Assembly: GCF_002097715.1 (NCBI RefSeq)
Contig: NZ_CP020739.1
Span: 434,001-498,000 of the forward strand
Direction: 5' to 3'
DNA from: Burkholderia ubonensis subsp. mesacidophila
GTDB lineage: Bacteria; Pseudomonadota; Gammaproteobacteria; Burkholderiales; Burkholderiaceae
Length of the DNA: 64,000 nt
A program made the translations under genes and the position numbers. The notes below the pieces were generated by a model, which saw nothing but the letters and a program-made list of their open reading frames with translations, was not told the DNA's origin and ran no database searches. Of this stretch, positions 10,318 through 18,046 are shown piece after piece (position 1 is the stretch's first letter; the number at the start of each line of letters is the position of its first letter).

Positions 10318-10605
10318 ATGCGTGAATTGAAGGTTTCTGAAGCAAAGCAGATTTCGGGTGCCGGCCTGGTGATCGCCGGCGACATCTCCGGCAACTCTGG
10401 TACGTCATGGGATGAGATCGCCGGCGGCGCCTCCGGTACGTCAATCAATGGCGGTGTCGGCATTGGTATCGGTGCCAACGTGACGATCAACGGTCGCCCC
10501 GTTCCTCCCACAAGCTCGGGCAAGAACGGCGTTGGGGTGAGCATTGGACATTCGGGGTTCGACGTTTCGAAATTCACCAGCTCGTTTTTCAAGTTCAAGT
10601 TCTGA
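10318..10605 (+). CDS. Putative class II microcin/bacteriocin precursor with double-glycine-type leader
   Basis: The 95-residue peptide begins MRELKVSEAKQISGAG, a near-match to leaders of the double-glycine type (for example MRTLTLNELDSVSGG of microcin V), with GA in place of GG before the predicted cut. The mature part is rich in Gly, Ser and Ile (NGGVGIGIGANVTINGR) and ends in the aromatic, basic tail FTSSFFKFKF. A ribosome binding site AGAGGA lies nine bases before ATG 10318, and a strong intrinsic terminator follows 50 bp after the stop, so this is a stand-alone transcription unit. A weak promoter candidate is TTGACG (10208) with TTACAT 17 bp later. No C39-type ABC exporter, accessory membrane protein or immunity gene is recognisable nearby, so export would need a distant system. 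A longer frame from 9970 is open but its extra residues look non-coding. Function is inferred from the leader only. Confidence 0.65.
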   Translation: MRELKVSEAKQISGAGLVIAGDISGNSGTSWDEIAGGASGTSINGGVGIGIGANVTINGRPVPPTSSGKNGVGVSIGHSGFDVSKFTSSFFKFKF

Positions 10606-10655
10606 TTCGGGGGCGTTGAACCCGAAATTCAAATAAACAGATAGAGGTGTCGTGA

Positions 10656-10682
10656 GGGCAGCGATTCGCTGCCCTTTTTTTT
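10656..10682 (+). terminator. Intrinsic terminator of the microcin-like gene
   Basis: Perfect 8-bp stem GGGCAGCG/CGCTGCCC with an ATT loop, followed directly by eight T residues. Confidence 0.9.
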
Positions 10683-11039
10683 GAATTGCGAGATGTTCGA
10701 CGCTCGGCATGATGCGATGCCGCAAGCCAAGTGAGGGAGCGTAGGCGTGATGATCGGGCGCCGATCGGCGATGCGCCGTCGGAACCAGGAGTGCCTGCGA
10801 CGCAGGCATCTGGAAAATCCGTCGAGGGGGGGGGAATGAGTTGTTAAATTTCAGGCTGTACGTGGAATCGAGATGCGTGGGCGCTTCAAAACCTCGACGC
10901 CGTGGACGCGGCGCGTGTGGCATTCGATGCGAATACGAGCAGCATCGGCTACAGTCGGGCGAGCCGCATGGATTGGCCGCATGTAACGAAGATTATCCAT
11001 TCTTGGCTATTTAACATAAGCTAAAGAAATTTTTTGGGG
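10683..11039. other. Intergenic stretch between terminator and ISNCY copy 1
   Basis: No gene is recognised. It contains a run of nine G residues at 10826-10834 and a short open frame ending near 11025 that lacks a start with ribosome binding site. The last 60 bases are AT-rich and abut the IS end at 11040. Confidence 0.4.
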
Positions 11040-12420
11040 TGTCAAAGCCATTCTCAAATGTCCGCTTTCTGGCTATTTAAAAATGTCCGATTTTTCAGTT
11101 GATTTGGCTTGCCTGTTTTTCCTCGGTTTGATCGTCACGCGGTGTCGAAGGAAGGCGTCTGAACGGGCAGGGCGCTGACGTCTGAGCCACGGTCCTTCGC
11201 AGACCGACGGCCAGGTTTGCGGGGTGGCTTTGTGGTTTGCCGGTGTTGAGCCAATTCCACGATCACGCCATCCAGATCGGCCTGCGTGAACTCGCGTGGT
11301 TTCTTCGTACCCGCCCGACGTTCAGGCTTGCGCACCGCGATGCCTTGATTCGCGCGTGACGGCGATCCGGAAGCACGTCGGTTGTCGCGCTGCGCCTGGA
11401 TCGCTTCAGCCACTTGCAGCGCGTGACTCAGACGCTTGTGCTCGACGACCGCACCTTGATCGACCTCCGCCAGCTTGTCGTACTGCCGACAGGACAGCAC
11501 TGCACCGTCGGCCCGGATCTCGATGCGCCCGTCCGGATACTCCCACACGTCGATATACCGGTGAATCAGCGTGCGGTTGGCCGGCGTGTCGTCCAGCAGA
11601 TAGAGCACCCGGTCGTACAGCACCGTCAGCGACTTCGAGACGCGACGCGTCTCGCGCCAGGTCAGCAACTGATCCAGGTCCTCGTCGTCCCGCAGTGGCC
11701 GGTGTGCGTCGAAGTCGCTACGCGGCGGCTTCGCGAACTCGAAATAGCTGAACGTCGATTCCGTCGCCGTAAAGTGCAGCATCATCAACCGGCTCGTGGC
11801 GTCGTCGACGTACACCAGCAGCGTGCATTGCGGCGCCCGCTCCTCGAACCACCGATGCTCGCTGCCGTCGATCTGGATCAGCTCGCCCAGGCACGCACGC
11901 CGCGCCCGCGGCTGGTAGACCTTCGGCGGCCGCTGCCGACGCGGAATCCACAAGCCCGCGTCATACATCCAGCGTCGGACCGTTTCCTTGCCAAGTCGGA
12001 TGCCGTGACATTCCCAGAGCTTCTCGCAGGCTAGCGTCGGCCCGAAATCAGCGTAGCGCTCCCGAATCAGCGCAATCGCACGCGCGCGCAGATCGACGGA
12101 CAGTTCCCGATTGCTCGGCCGCCCGCGCTTGGCTGAAACCAGTCCGGCTGGACCCGCGGCCTCATAGCGCCGGCACAACCGGCTGATCTGCCGTTCACTG
12201 AGCTCCAGTCGCTCAGCCGCCTGAAAACACCGCAGGCGGCCTTCAACAACCGCCTCGATGACCTTGACCCGCTCGAGTTCGCGCATGCTTGCCGTGATCA
12301 ACTCACGTCCGTTCATGGTTCGCCCCTGGTCGATGCCTCACGAAAGCGTGCACTTCAACCAAGGCAGGAATCGGACATTTCTAACGAGCCCAAATCGGAC
12401 ATTACTAAAAAGCCGTGACA
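11040..12420 (-). mobile_element. ISNCY-family element, copy 1 (internally deleted)
   Basis: The ends are defined by comparison with the second copy at 16623-19691. Identity begins at TGTCAAAGCC (11040) and stops after GTGACA (12420). The terminal inverted repeats are TGTCAAAGCC and, reversed from the right, TGTCACGGCT, with ATGTCCG repeats further in. No target duplication is visible: the left flank reads TGGGG and the right flank TTGCA. Its transposase has lost 303 bp of the catalytic core, so it cannot move by itself, although copy 2 could act on it in trans. Confidence 0.85.
11135..12316 (-). pseudogene. ISNCY-family transposase lacking the catalytic core (in-frame deletion)
   Basis: The frame is open for 393 codons but lacks 101 residues present in copy 2. 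SYFE is joined directly to FAKPPRSD. In copy 2 the missing block carries the second catalytic Asp (YSDKYSVF) and the Glu (GRVERAHLTLQ), while the first Asp (YVDDATSR) remains here. The junction lies at 11738/11739, equal to loss of copy-2 positions 18704-19006, with essentially no homology at the breakpoints. The N terminus (ELITASMRELERVKVIEA, winged helix-turn-helix) and C terminus are intact, so the product could still bind the ends and act as an inhibitor; this is inference. Confidence 0.9.
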
Positions 12421-12649
12421 TTGCAGCGGCTGGACGATCGGTGTCTGACGCGTGCGCGATAAGTGGACCGTCGAGCTGTGGGATGGAACGTCTCTCCATG
12501 CCGTCGTCGACTCGCCGGTTGCAGCGGTCAGGCTCCATCGGGAACTGGTCGCTGAGCCGGACTTGACCAGGTCCGACGATCTTGACTACCAACAGGACAC
12601 GAGTGGCTGATCAGTCATTGAGATGGAAGCCACGGATCCATTACCGTGT

Positions 12650-12880
12650 GTCGCCGGGCGCCATGCCTGGCCACTCGATCTCATCGACCAAGTATCCTCG
12701 ATGGCGCAGAAGCGCAATCAACCCATTGGGCCCGCCAAATTTGTCGCATCAGCGCCGGATCGTTTCGCAGCTCACCACGACACCGCGCAGGCTGATCTGG
12801 AAGCGGAAATACCACCGCACGGCCTGAGCAATGGTGGCCGCAGGAAACCGGCGTGCACGATAGAGCGAGGTCGTTTTCAT
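12650..12880 (-). pseudogene. IS6-family transposase N-terminal remnant
   Basis: On the minus strand from ATG 12880 the frame reads MKTTSLYRARRFPA, then QAVRWYFRFQISLRG, VVVSCETIRR, a TGA stop where the family has Trp, and CDKFG. This is the start of an IS6/IS26-type transposase with a short internal deletion after SLRG and a nonsense codon. Nothing of the DDE core follows. Between this remnant and the ISNCY element (12421-12650) no gene is recognised, apart from a 52-codon frame on the plus strand (GTG 12452 to 12610) that has no ribosome binding site. Confidence 0.7.
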
Positions 12881-12980
12881 GTCGTTATCCTACGCCAACG
12901 TGACAATGCCGGTGCGTCGTTAAAAGACCGCGTACCTTGAGCGAGGGATTGGGCACGCGGACCGGCATGCTGGACTCCAG

Positions 12981-13002
12981 CTAAAAATGCTTTGCTAGCA
13001 TT
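12981..13002 (-). terminator. Weak hairpin at the chitinase stop
   Basis: On the minus strand AATGCT and AGCATT form a 6-bp stem around a 5-base loop, followed by TTT. It overlaps the stop codon. It is weak as a terminator. Confidence 0.3.
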
Positions 13003-14587
13003 AACGGTTCGGCGTCACCCCGGTGGGCTTGGTGGCGGCGGTGGCGCTGCGCAACTCGCCCATGGTGGACAGCAGTGAGCCTTGCATATCGTCGCCATCC
13101 AATGACCAACTGAACACGCCGCCCAGCTGCTGGGCTTTGACATAGCCCAGCTTGGTGCGGATCACATCCGGTGTGTCATAACTCCAGAACTGCGTGCCGT
13201 CATAGCTCCACAGCTGCTTGGTGACGGGATGCACATAACGCGCGCCTGCGCGGCCCCCCAGCACACGATAGTCCTCGTAACCCGCCTCGTAAGTGCCGGG
13301 CGCGGGGCCGGTGGCGCTTTGATACAGGCCATTGCCATTAGGGCCGGCGGCCACGCCGGTCCAGCCGCGGCCATAGAAGGGGATGCCCACATTGATGCGG
13401 TTGCGGGCCAGGCCAGCGCTGACCAGGGCATTCACCGCGTCGTCGATATCATAGAACTTGGCGTCGTTCTGGGCCGGATTAGCCGGATCCGGGTAGAGGT
13501 TGGACTGGAAGTTGGTGGGGCCTTGCGCTTCCCAGCCGCCATGGAAGTCATAAGACATCACATTGGCCCAGTCCAGGTAAGCGCCGTAGTTGCTCGGTTC
13601 GGTATTGCGGATTTTGTCCACTCCGGCGCCCAGCGCGGCGGAAAGGTAATAGCGACGCTTGTTCTGCTGGCCCAGCGCATCCAGCTGACGGCGGAACTCC
13701 GCCAGCAGCAGGGTGAAGTTTTGCTTGTCCGCCGCGCTGTAATGATTGGTGGGCAGGCCACCGGCCACCGGGTATTCCCAGTCGATGTCAAAGCCGTCAA
13801 ACACGCCCAGCGCCACACCCTGTCCCCCAGCGTTTTCTTGTTGCGGCAGGTTGCCCTTGATGTAGAGGTTGATGCAGGAGGAAACCAGCGCCTGGCGGCT
13901 GGCGTCGCTGGCGGCTACGGTGGAGAAGTTCTTGGACCAGGTCCAGCCGCCCAGGGAGATCAGCACCTTGAGCTGCGGATTTGTCAGTTTCAGCTTACGC
14001 AGTTGGTTGAAGTTGCCGCGTAGTGGGGTATCCCAGCTGTCTGCCTGGCCGTCCACGGACTCCGCCGCGGAGACGGCGCGCTGGTAATCCGCCCAGGCGT
14101 CGCCGCCATCGCCATTGCCGCTTTCCGCCACCGTGACCATGCCGCACTGGCCGTTGGCGTAGACATTGCCAAAAGCGTAGTTGAGCACGGTGAGTTTTTT
14201 ATCGCCGCCGCTGGCCGCCAGGTTTTTCACAAAGTACTGGCGCTGATAAATGCCCCATTGGGTGAAATAAGAGCCCACGTTGTAGCCCACGGTGGGCGTG
14301 GGTTCCGGCGGCACGCCGCTGCCTGAGCCGCCGCCGCTGATAGGCGCGCATGAGTTGGCGGCGCGCTGCTGCCAAACGCCCTGTTGGCTGGCTGTAGGCG
14401 TTTCCCCGCGCGTCCACCATTGCGCTTGCCAGGTTTGGCCATTGTACAAGGCGTAATCGCCCGCGTTATAGGTCTGGCTGGATTGCCAGGCGCTGCAGCT
14501 GGGCAGGGCATAGGCCGCAGAGCTGGCCACGATGAGGCTGCTCGCGCCGATCAGGGGCAGGCACAGGCGGTGAATCGAACGTTGCAT
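13001..14587 (-). CDS. Secreted chitinase (CBM5/12 plus GH18)
   Basis: This 528-residue enzyme hydrolyses beta-1,4-GlcNAc chains outside the cell. A signal peptide (LPLIGASSLIVASSAAYA) is followed by a small chitin-binding module of the CBM5/12 type (about 30-80, with YNAGDYALYNGQTWQAQWWTRGETP), a Gly/Ser/Pro linker, and a GH18 barrel. The catalytic motif DGFDIDWEYP places the acid Glu at 271; LISLGGWTWS and MSYDFHGGWE are further GH18 strands. The start is ATG 14587 because AAGGAG lies just upstream; a longer frame reaches 14746. Codon use and GC look lower than in the core operons and the gene is flanked by IS remnants, which suggests acquisition; the architecture is reminiscent of Chromobacterium-type chitinases. 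Confidence 0.93.
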   Translation of the reverse strand: MQRSIHRLCLPLIGASSLIVASSAAYALPSCSAWQSSQTYNAGDYALYNGQTWQAQWWTRGETPTASQQGVWQQRAANSCAPISGGGSGSGVPPEPTPTVGYNVGSYFTQWGIYQRQYFVKNLAASGGDKKLTVLNYAFGNVYANGQCGMVTVAESGNGDGGDAWADYQRAVSAAESVDGQADSWDTPLRGNFNQLRKLKLTNPQLKVLISLGGWTWSKNFSTVAASDASRQALVSSCINLYIKGNLPQQENAGGQGVALGVFDGFDIDWEYPVAGGLPTNHYSAADKQNFTLLLAEFRRQLDALGQQNKRRYYLSAALGAGVDKIRNTEPSNYGAYLDWANVMSYDFHGGWEAQGPTNFQSNLYPDPANPAQNDAKFYDIDDAVNALVSAGLARNRINVGIPFYGRGWTGVAAGPNGNGLYQSATGPAPGTYEAGYEDYRVLGGRAGARYVHPVTKQLWSYDGTQFWSYDTPDVIRTKLGYVKAQQLGGVFSWSLDGDDMQGSLLSTMGELRSATAATKPTGVTPNR

Positions 14588-15038
14588 TACATTCTCCTTT
14601 GCTTTACGGCGGATGCCGGTGATGAAGCCTGGCTTACTTTGGTATGTATTTGGTATTAAATTGGTATCAGTATTGGCCAGGATTCGGGAAATGCAAGGAG
14701 AATTTCGGGGCGCTTCAGAAAATCTATGGTCACCCCTTTTTTGCAAGACTGATTTCGATGTCGTTGTTGGCTTGCGTAAATCTATTCGGCGTCGTTTAGG
14801 GGAATGACTCCCCGCGCCACGACGAGATTCGCGCCTGGCGGTCCTAAAAACGGAAGCAGTCTGGTATAGGTGCTTGGAGAACGATTATTTAGAAAAATCC
14901 GTCTTGATCGGCTGCAGATGTCAGGGTAATCGATATCCCGAAAAATCCGGCGATGACAATGTGATAACTGTTAAGTCAACCTGAATACGCTGTTGAAGCG
15001 CATCGTATTCTTGAACATCGGCACGGATATGCATTTAA
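14588..15038. other. Chitinase upstream region
   Basis: About 450 bp, AT-richer than the surroundings. It should hold the chitinase promoter (minus strand). No gene is recognised on either strand. Confidence 0.4.
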
Positions 15039-15322
15039 ATGCGTAACAATGTCCACGGCGGGGCCCTGCGCGAGATCCGCGCTCGCATCGCTCTCCATAC
15101 CCGAAGCAGGGCGCGGAGGGCTGCGAGTCTCGTTGAGACGTCGCAGCCCGAGCACGCGCTCGAGGGCTGGTTCGACCCCAGCTCATTGCGCGGCTCACGG
15201 CCGCCGACGTCGCTACGTGTGTCGATCTGCTCACACTGATTCGCAAGCGGCGTCAGCGCTGGTATCGCGCGGCGCTGTACTTCGGCCCGCCCGGCGCGCA
15301 CCTGGCAAACCACGGTCCGTGA
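15039..15322 (+). pseudogene. Tyrosine-recombinase (integrase) N-terminal domain remnant, frameshifted
   Basis: One frame gives LVETSQPEHALEGWFDP. After a one-base shift at about 15179 the next frame gives QLIARLTAADVATCVDLL and RKRRQRWYRA, then stops at 15322. Together they match the DUF3701-like N-terminal region of Burkholderia phage-type integrases (GWFDP followed by an IARL helix and a WW/WY-R motif). There is no catalytic domain. It is a scar of an integrated element. Confidence 0.5.
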
Positions 15323-15369
15323 CGGCGTTACGAGGATGGAGTAGGAGGCACCACGGGCATCACCCAGCA

Positions 15370-15504
15370 ATGAGTATCAGCCTCCCGAGCGAGATGGCCG
15401 ACGGCGTGCGGCAGCGGGTCGCCAGCGGCACCTATGCCACGTCAGAAGTAATGAATCCGCAACGCGCTGCGCTGCGCGGTCTCGCCGGCCACAAGCCGAA
15501 GTGA
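15370..15504 (+). pseudogene. Truncated ParD-like antitoxin
   Basis: The frame from ATG 15370 reads MSISLPSEMADGVRQRVASG and then TYATSEVMN. The first 30 residues match the ribbon-helix-helix start of ParD/CopG antitoxins (SISLPSELADFVRQRV with G-Y-x-S-x-S-E-V), but the sequence then leaves the family and stops after 44 codons. No ParE gene follows. It lies 100 bp upstream of the intact Xre/RES module. Confidence 0.6.
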
Positions 15505-15548
15505 CCGACCGCCATTCGATTCGGCCGCGCCGTGGCACCCTTGTATCT

Positions 15549-15585
15549 GGTATCATGTGAACTGCACTCTGGTATCAATTGATAC
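15549..15585 (+). promoter_or_regulatory. Probable operator of the Xre/RES module
   Basis: A perfect 14-bp palindrome GTATCAATTGATAC lies at 15572-15585, 18 bp before the antitoxin start. Two further GTATC half-sites lie upstream (about 15543 and 15550), giving GGTATCA at both 15549 and 15571. Antitoxins of this class usually repress their own promoter through such repeated palindromes. The position between likely promoter and start fits autoregulation. Confidence 0.65.
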
Positions 15586-15603
15586 TTTATGGAGGGATCC
15601 GAC

Positions 15604-16032
15604 ATGTTGCTTGTGACCCCTGAAGCGGTGGCCGACGTGATGGAGCTTCGGCCGGTACCGCATACGCTGGCGGAGCTCGAGGCCCGTGTGCGCGACGGCC
15701 TGCCGAAGGCCGCGCTGAAGGCCGGCGTTGAGCACGCGACCGACGGCGCCGATGCGCGCCGCGCGCTGCTGGCGCGCATCATCCCCGAGGCAACCTACAA
15801 GCGTCGGCGCGACCGACTCACGCAGGACGAATCCGAGAAGACCGAACGGCTAGCGCGAATCGTCGCGACCGCGGCGTACGTGTGGGATGACGCAGACGCG
15901 GCCCGCCAGTTCCTGGCTGCACCGCACCCGGAGCTCGAGGGGCGTGCGCCGCTGGACGTCGCGCTCACCGAGCTCGGCGCGCGTCGCGTCGAGGAAGTGC
16001 TGTGGAAGCTCTTCTACGGGCTTCCGGCATGA
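15604..16032 (+). CDS. Xre/MbcA/ParS-type antitoxin (DUF2384)
   Basis: The 142-residue antitoxin blocks the RES toxin encoded next. The middle (ALLARIIPEATYKRRRDRLTQDE) is the Xre-like helix-turn-helix and the C terminus (ESEKTERLARIV, AAPHPELEGRAPLDVALTELGARRVEEVL) is the DUF2384 region with the conserved LEGRAPLD-type motif. The start is ATG 15604, seven bases after GGAGGG; ATG 15589 is in frame but lacks a ribosome binding site. The stop overlaps the toxin start in ATGA, so the two are translationally coupled. The upstream palindrome is the probable autoregulatory site. Confidence 0.88.
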   Translation: MLLVTPEAVADVMELRPVPHTLAELEARVRDGLPKAALKAGVEHATDGADARRALLARIIPEATYKRRRDRLTQDESEKTERLARIVATAAYVWDDADAARQFLAAPHPELEGRAPLDVALTELGARRVEEVLWKLFYGLPA

Positions 16033-16502
16033 AGTTGTACCGCATCGCCGACACGCGGCACACGATCTGGAGCGGCACCGGCGCGATGCTGATCGGCGGA
16101 CGCTTCAACAGCCCGGGCCGTCCGGTCATTTACGCGGCGCTGACGTTCGCGGGCGCCATGCTCGAGGTGCTCGTCCACGCGCGTATCGGCAGGGTGCCAA
16201 AGACGCACGCATGCGTCGAGTCGACCGTGTCCGATGACGTGAGCATCGAACGACACACCGCCGAATCGTTGCCCGAAGGGTGGGACGCCCCGGCGCAGCA
16301 GATCGCCCGTCGATTCGGCGACGCATGGCTGACGGAAGCGCGCAGCGCGATCCTGGTAGTGCCGTCGGTCGTCGCGCGCGCGGAATACAACGCGCTGGTG
16401 AATCCCGCACACCCGGACGCCGTACGGATTGTAGTTGCGGAACCGCGGCCGGTCGTATGGGATGAACGACTGTTTGTCATGCCGGCGGGCGGCGCATCGT
16501 AA
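16029..16502 (+). CDS. RES-domain toxin
   Basis: The 157-residue toxin belongs to the RES family, whose characterised members (for example MbcT) break down NAD+. Recognisable family segments are MKLYRIADTRH at the start, GGRFNSPGRPVIYAA (conserved Arg), ALTFAGAMLEVLVHARIG (conserved Glu) and SAILVVPSVVARAEYNALVNP (conserved Ser and the N-P end motif). The length is normal and nothing is broken, so the toxin is probably active. It starts inside the stop of the antitoxin gene. ISNCY copy 2 is inserted 120 bp downstream. Confidence 0.88.
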   Translation: MKLYRIADTRHTIWSGTGAMLIGGRFNSPGRPVIYAALTFAGAMLEVLVHARIGRVPKTHACVESTVSDDVSIERHTAESLPEGWDAPAQQIARRFGDAWLTEARSAILVVPSVVARAEYNALVNPAHPDAVRIVVAEPRPVVWDERLFVMPAGGAS

Positions 16503-16662
16503 CCCGGCTGCGTGGCACGCGGCGCGACGCCGCGCGCGAAATTCGCGATCGGCGACGGCGACGCGGACGTCAGCGTTCGTGACGTTGACTGCAACCGTCC
16601 AATATCAATCAGACCCCACCAATGTCAAAGCCATTCTCAAATGTCCGCTTTCCGGCTATTTA

Positions 16663-18046
16663 GATGGAATGGTCGCCTCCCGCCACATCGGCCGTTCCGG
16701 CACCTAACGATGCGTCTGGGTTCGGGTACGGATGTGCGACAGTGCCTTGTCCGTTCTTCCGTTAAGGAGAGTTTCAATGGAGCCCACGACGATTGCCATC
16801 GACCTGGCCAAGCGCGTTTTCCAGATCCACTTTGTCGATACGGACGGCGCGATTCATAGCAAGGTGCTCAAGCGCGTCCAGATGCTGCCGTTCTTCGCCA
16901 ACCGGCCAGCGGCCCGAATCGTCATGGAAGCCTGCGGCAGCGCGCATCACTGGGCCCGGCAACTGACGGCGCTTGGGCACGAAGTCCGACTCATTGCGGC
17001 GCAGTTCGTGCGTCCGTTCGTCAAGTCGAACAAGAACGACGTCGCGGACGCGGCCGCGATCTGGGAAGCGTCCCAGCGACCGGGTATGCGCTTCGTGGCG
17101 GTCAAATCGGCGGATCAACAGGCGATGTTGGCGCTGCACCGAATGCGCCAGCAACTGGTCCGGATTCGCGTCATGCAGGTCAACCAACTGCGCGGACTGC
17201 TCTATGAATTCGGCGTCGTCTTGCCACAAGGTCGACGCCCATCGATCCAAGCCGCCCAAGCGGCGATCGCAACGCTGACCGATCAATTGCCCGCGATGCT
17301 GATCGATAGCCTCCGGGATCAACTGTCTCGGCTTCATCTGCTCGACGACCAGGTTCAACGTATCGAGCAGCGCATCATCGAATGGCGACACGGTGACGAA
17401 GCATGCCGGCGGATCTCGGAAATCCCGGGCGTGGGCCCATTGACGGCAACTGCAGCCGTGTCGGTTATCGGTCAAGCGAAAACCTTCCGGTCTGGACGGG
17501 AGTTTGCGGCTTACCTTGGTCTCGTGCCGAGACAGAACAGTTCGGGCGGCAAGGTCCGGCTTGGCGGCATCAGCAAACGCGGTGACGTCTATCTGCGCAC
17601 GCTGCTGATTCACGGCGCCCGAGCCGTGATCTCGAGTTCGAAGCATCTGCCGGCGCACATGCGCGATCTGCAGGCACGGCGTCCCACCAACGTGGTGGCG
17701 GTTGCGTTGGCCAACAAGATGGCTCGAACGATCTGGGCATTACTCGCTTACGGTCGAACCTACCAGCCCGCGACATCGCTGCCGAGCTGAAGCCCCGTTC
17801 AACGAGCGTCAAACTCATTCCACGGTTGCACTGGTGATATTGAGCGATGGCAGGACAGGTTGGACCGCGCAAGGATAAGCCTGAGACATTTCTCGGACTT
17901 CGAGTCCGCTAGTTAGATTAGGAACCTTGCGGCGAAATCCATCGGGGCCGGCAGGCATGTCCTGCGATCGAGTCCGGATATAAGTCCGCAACCACCCTTC
18001 TCGCCTCGACCAAAATCGCCTTGCAAATGGGAGGCGACCATATAAG
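16663..18046 (+). mobile_element. IS110-family element inserted in the ISNCY left terminal region
   Basis: The boundaries are deduced from the interruption of ISNCY sequence. A perfect 13-bp inverted repeat ATGGTCGCCTCCC (16669-16681) and GGGAGGCGACCAT (18029-18041) lies near the two borders. A 17-bp stretch ATGGAATGGTCGCCTCC at 16664 recurs inverted in the right terminal region of the same ISNCY copy (19635-19651). The exact ends therefore cannot be fixed by eye: the repeat may belong to the IS110 element or to the ISNCY ends. Confidence 0.7.
16777..17790 (+). CDS. IS110-family transposase
   Basis: This DEDD recombinase has 337 residues, normal for the family. The N-terminal RuvC-like domain shows IAIDLAKRVFQIHFVD (first acidic residue), MEACGSAHHWAR (Glu), and NKNDVADAAAIWEAS (two Asp). 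The C-terminal transposase_20 domain has ISEIPGVGPLTATAA and the QNSSGGKVRLGGISKRGD segment with the conserved Ser. The start is ATG 16777 with AAGGAGA seven bases upstream. It is intact and oriented opposite to the ISNCY transposase around it. IS110-family elements may use a structured non-coding RNA from the end region to choose targets; the roughly 110 bases before the start and 250 after the stop are candidate regions. Confidence 0.92.
   Translation: MEPTTIAIDLAKRVFQIHFVDTDGAIHSKVLKRVQMLPFFANRPAARIVMEACGSAHHWARQLTALGHEVRLIAAQFVRPFVKSNKNDVADAAAIWEASQRPGMRFVAVKSADQQAMLALHRMRQQLVRIRVMQVNQLRGLLYEFGVVLPQGRRPSIQAAQAAIATLTDQLPAMLIDSLRDQLSRLHLLDDQVQRIEQRIIEWRHGDEACRRISEIPGVGPLTATAAVSVIGQAKTFRSGREFAAYLGLVPRQNSSGGKVRLGGISKRGDVYLRTLLIHGARAVISSSKHLPAHMRDLQARRPTNVVAVALANKMARTIWALLAYGRTYQPATSLPS

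Noticed and set aside
10826..10834. Run of nine G residues as a phase-variation switch
   Set aside because: It lies in no convincing gene or promoter; the ATG just after it is followed by a stop within four codons.
12452..12610. A 52-codon plus-strand frame
   Set aside because: No ribosome binding site and no recognised family; could be a remnant, but unsupported.
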